NCBI GenBank assembly: GCA_029261815.1
Contig: JAJDAQ010000021.1
Coordinates: 1 to 34,142 of the forward strand
Reading direction: 5' to 3'
Length of the DNA stretch: 34,142 nucleotides
Source of the DNA: Deltaproteobacteria bacterium
GTDB taxonomy: Bacteria; Myxococcota_A; UBA9160; UBA6930
A program made the translations under genes and the position numbers. How positions within the stretch are numbered: position 1 is the stretch's first letter; every line of letters begins with the position of its first letter. Below are positions 29,931 to 34,142 of the stretch, in pieces. The notes beneath the pieces are model-generated. The model did no database searches. It was not told the DNA's origin and saw nothing but the letters and a program-made list of their open reading frames with translations.

Positions 29931-31028
29931 ATGAGGCCCGGACCCCAAACGCCGTCCTTGTCCTGGTCGGTCGTGGTCCCCCTCGTGGCGATCGGAGCCC
30001 TCGCCTTGAGCTGGGGGCGCGAGCTCTCCCCTCTGCTGGTCGGGCTTGACGCAATCGTCCTCGCCGGCGCCGTGCTCGCCGCAGTACAGCATGCGGAGGT
30101 GGTCGCGCACCGAGTCGGGGAACCGTTCGGATCCCTGGTGCTGGCCGTGGCGGTGACGGTGATCGAGGTCGGCCTGATCGTCACCCTGATGGTCTCCGGT
30201 GGGCCGGAGAGCACGTCACTGGCCCGCGACACGGTATTCGCCGCCGCGATGATCACCATGAATGGCATCGTCGGCCTGTCGCTGTTCCTGGGCGCGGTCC
30301 GCTACAAACTGATCCTGTTCAACGCCGAGGGCAGCGGCGCCGCCATGGCGACGGTGGCCACCCTGGCCACGCTGAGCCTGGTGCTGCCCACCTTCACGAC
30401 CAGCCGACCGGGCCCAGAGTTCTCCCCGGCCCAACTGGCCTTCGCCGCGATCGCCTCGCTGGCGTTGTACGTGGCTTTCGTGCTCACCCAAACCGTGCGG
30501 CACCGGGACTTCTTCCTGCCGGTCTGTCCGGACGGGTCGCCTGACGACGTGGAACACGCCGACCCGCCGAGCACGCCGGCGGCGATGACCAGCCTCGGCC
30601 TGTTGGTGGTGGCGCTGGTCGCGGTCGTAGGGCTGGCCAAGGTCGAGTCACCGGCGATCGAAGCCGGGGTAGCGGCCGTCGGCTTTCCGCCGTCGTTCGT
30701 GGGTGTCGTGATCGCCCTGCTGGTGCTGTTGCCAGAGACTCTGGCGGCCGTGCGGGCCGCGCTGCGGCAGCGAATCCAGGTCAGCCTCAACCTCGCGTAC
30801 GGGTCGGCGATCGCGAGCATCGGCCTGACCATCCCGACGATCGCGCTCGCCACCGTGTGGCTACCCGGGCCGCTGATACTTGGGCTCGGCCCCACGCAGA
30901 TGGTGCTGCTGGCCCTCTCCGTCGCCGTCAGCATCCTCACCGTGGTCCCGGGCCGCGCCACCCGACTGCAAGGCAGCCTGCACCTCGTCCTACTGGCAGC
31001 GTTCCTGTTCCTCGCAGTCAAACCCTGA
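29931..31028 (+). CDS. chaA: Ca2+(Na+,K+)/H+ antiporter, ChaA/CAX type
   Basis: The 365-aa membrane protein has about eleven helices in two halves. Each half contains an acidic alpha repeat: AVTVIEVGLIVTLM with a membrane Glu, and LLVLLPETLAAVRAALR with its partner followed by LNLAYGSAIASIGLTIPTIA. This is the CaCA-superfamily ChaA layout, which expels Ca2+ (also Na+ or K+) for H+ and supports alkaline and salt tolerance. I start at ATG 29931, where the first helix begins soon after; the open frame extends to 29541 across the divergent promoter region. It converges with tnpA across 78 bases in which I see no gene. Confidence 0.87.
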   Translation: MRPGPQTPSLSWSVVVPLVAIGALALSWGRELSPLLVGLDAIVLAGAVLAAVQHAEVVAHRVGEPFGSLVLAVAVTVIEVGLIVTLMVSGGPESTSLARDTVFAAAMITMNGIVGLSLFLGAVRYKLILFNAEGSGAAMATVATLATLSLVLPTFTTSRPGPEFSPAQLAFAAIASLALYVAFVLTQTVRHRDFFLPVCPDGSPDDVEHADPPSTPAAMTSLGLLVVALVAVVGLAKVESPAIEAGVAAVGFPPSFVGVVIALLVLLPETLAAVRAALRQRIQVSLNLAYGSAIASIGLTIPTIALATVWLPGPLILGLGPTQMVLLALSVAVSILTVVPGRATRLQGSLHLVLLAAFLFLAVKP

Positions 31029-31106
31029 TGCGTACTGATCGGCCAGCCGGAGGAACCGTACGGATAGGGATCCCAAGCGGACACAGGCGGAAGCGGGCGC
31101 GTGCGG

Positions 31107-34055
31107 TCAGCCCGCAGTGAGGCTGAGTCGTCGAGTCATGTTCAGCTTGATCTCGCCGTAGGGCAGCACGTGGGTCCAGAACAGCGGGGTCAGCCCGCGT
31201 CGATCCTCGTCGGTGAGGACCTGCGCCCACTCGGGTTCGGCGAGGAGGTCCTGGATCATGAGGGTGTTCACGTAGACCAGAGCGGCCTGCAAGATCCGCA
31301 GGCACAACACGCTCATCTCTTGCTCGTCGCGGTGGTTGGTGGCCAGGTCACCGCCCTTGCCGTAGAAGATCACCGAGTTGGCGCGGTTCCACGACTCGAC
31401 CACGTTCAATCCTTCGTGGATCTCCCGTTGCAGTGCCCGCCCGCGTAGGTAGCGGGCCAGGAAGATGGTCTTCTGGGCCCGGCCGAGCTCGATCATCGCC
31501 TGATAGGTGGGGTGGGCGGCGTTGGCCTTCATGAACCGGCGCAGGATCGCCTCGGTGGAGGCGGTGCCGACCCGGATCGCGGTGGCGTACTTGAGCATCT
31601 GGTCGTACTGCTCGGCGATCCGCTCCCACCGGATCGGCCGGGTCAGAGCCGGCGCCAACCCGGGCCACATGTCCGGCTCTCCAGCGGCGGGGCGGTAGAG
31701 CTTCACCTTGTTGATCCGCTTGATACGCGGCAACAGGTCGAACCCGAGCAGCTTGGTGACCCCGAACCCGATCTCGGACTGGCCATGGCTATCGACGTAG
31801 TTGGCCTCGACGTTCATGTCGGTGCTGTGGCGGATCGCTCCGTCGATCATCGCGTGTACCTCGGAGGCCGAGCAGTTCAACCGCTGGGAATGCACGACCA
31901 CTGATCCCCGCTCCACGTGCCAGTAGATCAGCACCCCGCGCCCGCCATAGCGGGAGTGCCACTCGGTGAAGATGTTCTGATCGAACGCCCTGAAGTGGGT
32001 GGAGTCGCTGGCCACCGCTGTCGACCCTTGGCCCCACAGCGTCTGCTCGCGGGCGGCGAACGTGGCATTGGCGATCTCGATCGCGATCTGCCGGGCGGCC
32101 TCCAGGCTCAGGTAGCGGCGGCGGGCGTAGCGGATCTCGTCCTCGGTGTGGCCGTGTTCGCCGGCGGCGACCGCCGCGATACCGGTGTTGGTGCCGTAGC
32201 CGTAGATCGCCAGCAACAACCGCTCGGCGAGCACATGCTCAGGCATGCTCGTGTACCCGGCGGCGGTGGTCACCATGCGCAGACATCCCGTGCGCAGGAC
32301 CGCTTCGATCAGCATGTCGATCAGCGGGACACTGCCCCAGCGGGCCTGCACGGCCTGTTTGAGCCGGCGCAGGTTACGTGGCTCCGGAGCGGCGTCGAGC
32401 GGGGTCAGCTTGATCGCCCCGGCCGCCCGATCGCTGATCGTGAGCCAGTCGCAGGCGGGCAGCGCGGTGTGCAGGGCGTCGAGTTCGGTCCGCATCTCCT
32501 CGCGCAACCCGTCGATGAACTCCCTCGGGTCCCTCGGCTTGCGCAGCGCCTGGTAGTGCTCGCCACGTCGATCCTCGAAGTCGGCGGGCAGATCCTCGGC
32601 GGGATTGCGCCAGCGGTCCGCGCCGGCGACCCAGATCTCCTTGCAGCGCAGCTGCTCACGCAGGGCCTGGAAGGTGGCGACCTCGTAGACCATCCGCACC
32701 ACCCGGGCGCGGCCCTGCCCATCACGGCGGTAGACCAGCGGCGCCCAATCCCCGCTCAGCCCGCGATGGGTCGGGACGTGCTGGTCAGCCGGGTAGTAGG
32801 ACAAGTTTCCGACGGAGGCGTGCCGGCGGATCAGCTCCAGAGCGTCCAGCACCGGCCGATGGGTGGTGTTGTTGCTGCGGAACTCCAGTACCTCCAACAG
32901 TTTGATCAGACCGGTGCGGTAGTGGTTGGTGTACGACGCGCGCAGCGTGGCCTTCACGGTGCGCTGATACGTCGGTCCCGAGGACTTGTACTCCGCCACC
33001 AGATCGGCCAGCACCGCCTGTGGCGCGACCGGGAACACCGTGTCGCGGACCAACCGGTCTCCGGTGTTCACCGTCGCCTCCGCGAGGCGGAACAGCAGGT
33101 TCTCCTTGCCGGTGACCTTCTTGAACTCCTTGATCAGCTCGTTGGTCACCCGAACCTCCGCGCGGGCGTTGATCCGGTGCACGGTGGAGATCAGCAGCTC
33201 CACCAGCGTGTCGGTGATCTCCCGCTCCCGGCAGTACAGCAGCGCCGCCAGCAGCGTGATCGTCATCCGCTCGGAATGCTGGCGCAGGTGGCTCGGAGCC
33301 TCGACCGCCGCTCGCGCCCGCCAGCCCGCAACGACCTTCGGCGCTACGTCGGCGAACACCTCGTCGGGCAAGCCGACCGCGCGGACCGCCCGCAGCTTGG
33401 CGATCTCGGTCAACATCGTGTTCAGGCTGACGTTCCCCGGCTCAGACCGGATCGACGCCAACTCCGTCGCACCGGTGCCGTCCACGAGTTCCTCGTCGCC
33501 GTCCACGGCGACCAGAGCCAGTAATCGAGACCGCACCACCATCGGCACCCGAGCGACCACCCGCTCGAGCAGCAGCTCCTCACCCCGGTGCAGCGCCGAA
33601 CGCACGATCCGATCGACTCGACCAGCGGCGGGAGGCTCGATGCGCTCGGCGCGACACCGCGCCAGCAGCTCATCGCGGACGTGGTCACGGCCACGTTCGA
33701 CCTGCGTGACGTTGCTGACCAGCCACTCGGTGAATTTGTCCGCGTCCGCGACACCGCACTCCCGAAACCCCAACGCGAGACGGATCTGGCGGCGATGGAA
33801 CTCGATCGTGCGTCCGGACCATTCGTAGAACGCTAATTCCGCCGCAGCCACCCCGACCTGGCGGGCGACGTAGTCCACAGCGGCGTCGGGGAACTCGCTC
33901 CGGCTCCGGGGAAAGCGACCACGCTCGGTGTAGAAGCGCAGCAACAGCGCGAACCCCAGCCGCGTCGCACCCCGCTTGCCGGCCACCAACTCCGGCTCGT
34001 CCCCGACCAGCGTCCAGTGATCGATCAGCTTATCCGGATCAGGCTCCCGCGCCAC
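31107..34055 (-). CDS. tnpA: Tn3-family transposase TnpA
   Basis: The 982-aa enzyme is full length for Tn3 transposases (about 990). An N-terminal DUF4158-like DNA-binding region opens with DPDKLIDHWTLVGDEPELVA and includes KRGATRLGFALLLRFYTERG. The C-terminal RNase-H-like core carries the complete triad: D684 in VASDSTHFRAFD, D755 in NYVDSHGQSEIGFG and E887 in NVVESWNRANSV. It ends with LPYGEIKLNMTRRLSL. The GTG at 34055 lies 48 bp inside the right terminal repeat. No frameshift or missing motif is seen, so the element may still move. It acts on the two 39-bp ends to form cointegrates that the resolvase separates. Confidence 0.93.
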   Translation of the reverse strand: MAREPDPDKLIDHWTLVGDEPELVAGKRGATRLGFALLLRFYTERGRFPRSRSEFPDAAVDYVARQVGVAAAELAFYEWSGRTIEFHRRQIRLALGFRECGVADADKFTEWLVSNVTQVERGRDHVRDELLARCRAERIEPPAAGRVDRIVRSALHRGEELLLERVVARVPMVVRSRLLALVAVDGDEELVDGTGATELASIRSEPGNVSLNTMLTEIAKLRAVRAVGLPDEVFADVAPKVVAGWRARAAVEAPSHLRQHSERMTITLLAALLYCREREITDTLVELLISTVHRINARAEVRVTNELIKEFKKVTGKENLLFRLAEATVNTGDRLVRDTVFPVAPQAVLADLVAEYKSSGPTYQRTVKATLRASYTNHYRTGLIKLLEVLEFRSNNTTHRPVLDALELIRRHASVGNLSYYPADQHVPTHRGLSGDWAPLVYRRDGQGRARVVRMVYEVATFQALREQLRCKEIWVAGADRWRNPAEDLPADFEDRRGEHYQALRKPRDPREFIDGLREEMRTELDALHTALPACDWLTISDRAAGAIKLTPLDAAPEPRNLRRLKQAVQARWGSVPLIDMLIEAVLRTGCLRMVTTAAGYTSMPEHVLAERLLLAIYGYGTNTGIAAVAAGEHGHTEDEIRYARRRYLSLEAARQIAIEIANATFAAREQTLWGQGSTAVASDSTHFRAFDQNIFTEWHSRYGGRGVLIYWHVERGSVVVHSQRLNCSASEVHAMIDGAIRHSTDMNVEANYVDSHGQSEIGFGVTKLLGFDLLPRIKRINKVKLYRPAAGEPDMWPGLAPALTRPIRWERIAEQYDQMLKYATAIRVGTASTEAILRRFMKANAAHPTYQAMIELGRAQKTIFLARYLRGRALQREIHEGLNVVESWNRANSVIFYGKGGDLATNHRDEQEMSVLCLRILQAALVYVNTLMIQDLLAEPEWAQVLTDEDRRGLTPLFWTHVLPYGEIKLNMTRRLSLTAG

Positions 34056-34103
34056 GCGCGCAAACTACCGCCGCCCACGACTGGTCGAAGGCGGGCCCTT
34101 CCG

Positions 34104-34142
34104 CTCGTTTGCGGCGGGTGACACGACTCTTACGGGCACCCC
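34104..34142. repeat. Tn3-family terminal inverted repeat, right
   Basis: Read inward from 34142 on the minus strand it begins GGGGTGCCCGTAAGAGTCGT. It pairs with 17823-17861 with one mismatch. The outermost base is the window edge, so target duplication on this side is not visible. Confidence 0.95.

Larger units (their letters stand above)
17823..34142 (-). mobile_element. Tn3-family transposon with ion-homeostasis/envelope cargo (16,320 bp)
   Basis: Both 39-bp terminal inverted repeats are present (38 of 39 identical, starting GGGGTGCCCGTAAGAG). A serine resolvase lies 26 bp inside the left repeat and a full-length Tn3-type transposase starts 48 bp inside the right repeat. The outer end of the right repeat is the last base of the window. 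The left 5-bp flank is AAGGT; the right flank is not visible, so the expected 5-bp duplication is untested. Ten cargo genes lie between tnpR and tnpA. Gene orders within the cargo look intact, without pseudogenes. Confidence 0.9.

Noticed and set aside
1..34142. CRISPR array or cas genes
   Set aside because: No regularly spaced direct repeats and no Cas-like proteins were seen. The GGC tract and IS21 end repeats are not CRISPR-like.

Overview
The window is high-GC DNA with actinomycete signatures: GTG and TTG starts behind GGAGG-type ribosome sites, start/stop overlaps of the ATGA or GTGA type, and DtxR/IdeR-type iron boxes. I infer an actinobacterium, perhaps of the Pseudonocardiaceae type; no rRNA, tRNA or other taxonomic marker is present. 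Many broken and intact mobile elements mark this as an accessory region, either a genomic island or a plasmid.

Layout. (1) 1-4778 is a mobile-element patchwork: the edge of an IS30-type transposase, a 5'-truncated IS21 element (istA remnant, intact istB, a small zinc-ribbon ORF), and an IS110-family element flanked by structured non-coding DNA. (2) 4779-11856 is a metabolic island. A four-gene peptide/nickel-type ABC importer operon lies behind two tandem iron boxes. A 170-aa FmdE-like protein and a divergent 418-aa protein made of two tandem glutamine-amidotransferase-like repeats flank a third iron box. This looks like an iron-repressed uptake system of unknown substrate. (3) 11820-16656 is a scar zone: an aminotransferase 3' scrap, a frameshifted IS630 remnant, a complete IS3 element, and a large single-chain restriction-modification enzyme (Mrr-type nuclease, SF2 helicase, N6 methylase) whose 3' end the IS3 has removed. 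(4) 16870-17589 is a PIN-toxin/antitoxin operon with a palindromic operator, followed by a small ORF broken at 17822.

(5) 17823-34142 is the main discovery: an apparently complete 16.3-kb Tn3-family transposon. Its 39-bp terminal inverted repeats match at 38 of 39 positions, and the right one ends exactly at the last base of the window. A serine resolvase lies at the left end and an intact 982-aa Tn3-type transposase (D684, D755, E887) at the right end. Between them is cargo that is neither antibiotic nor classical mercury resistance: a NarL-type two-component system; a NfeD-SPFH-ArsB/NhaD-like permease-NhaP2-type K+/H+ antiporter gene row; an acyltransferase-SGNH plus SecDF fusion pair, with a small secreted protein; and a ChaA-type Ca2+/H+ antiporter.

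The transposon cargo reads as a mobile envelope and ion-homeostasis package under its own sensor kinase. I infer tolerance to alkaline, salt or membrane stress, loosely analogous to mobile stress-tolerance islands in other bacteria. The actual phenotype cannot be read from the sequence.
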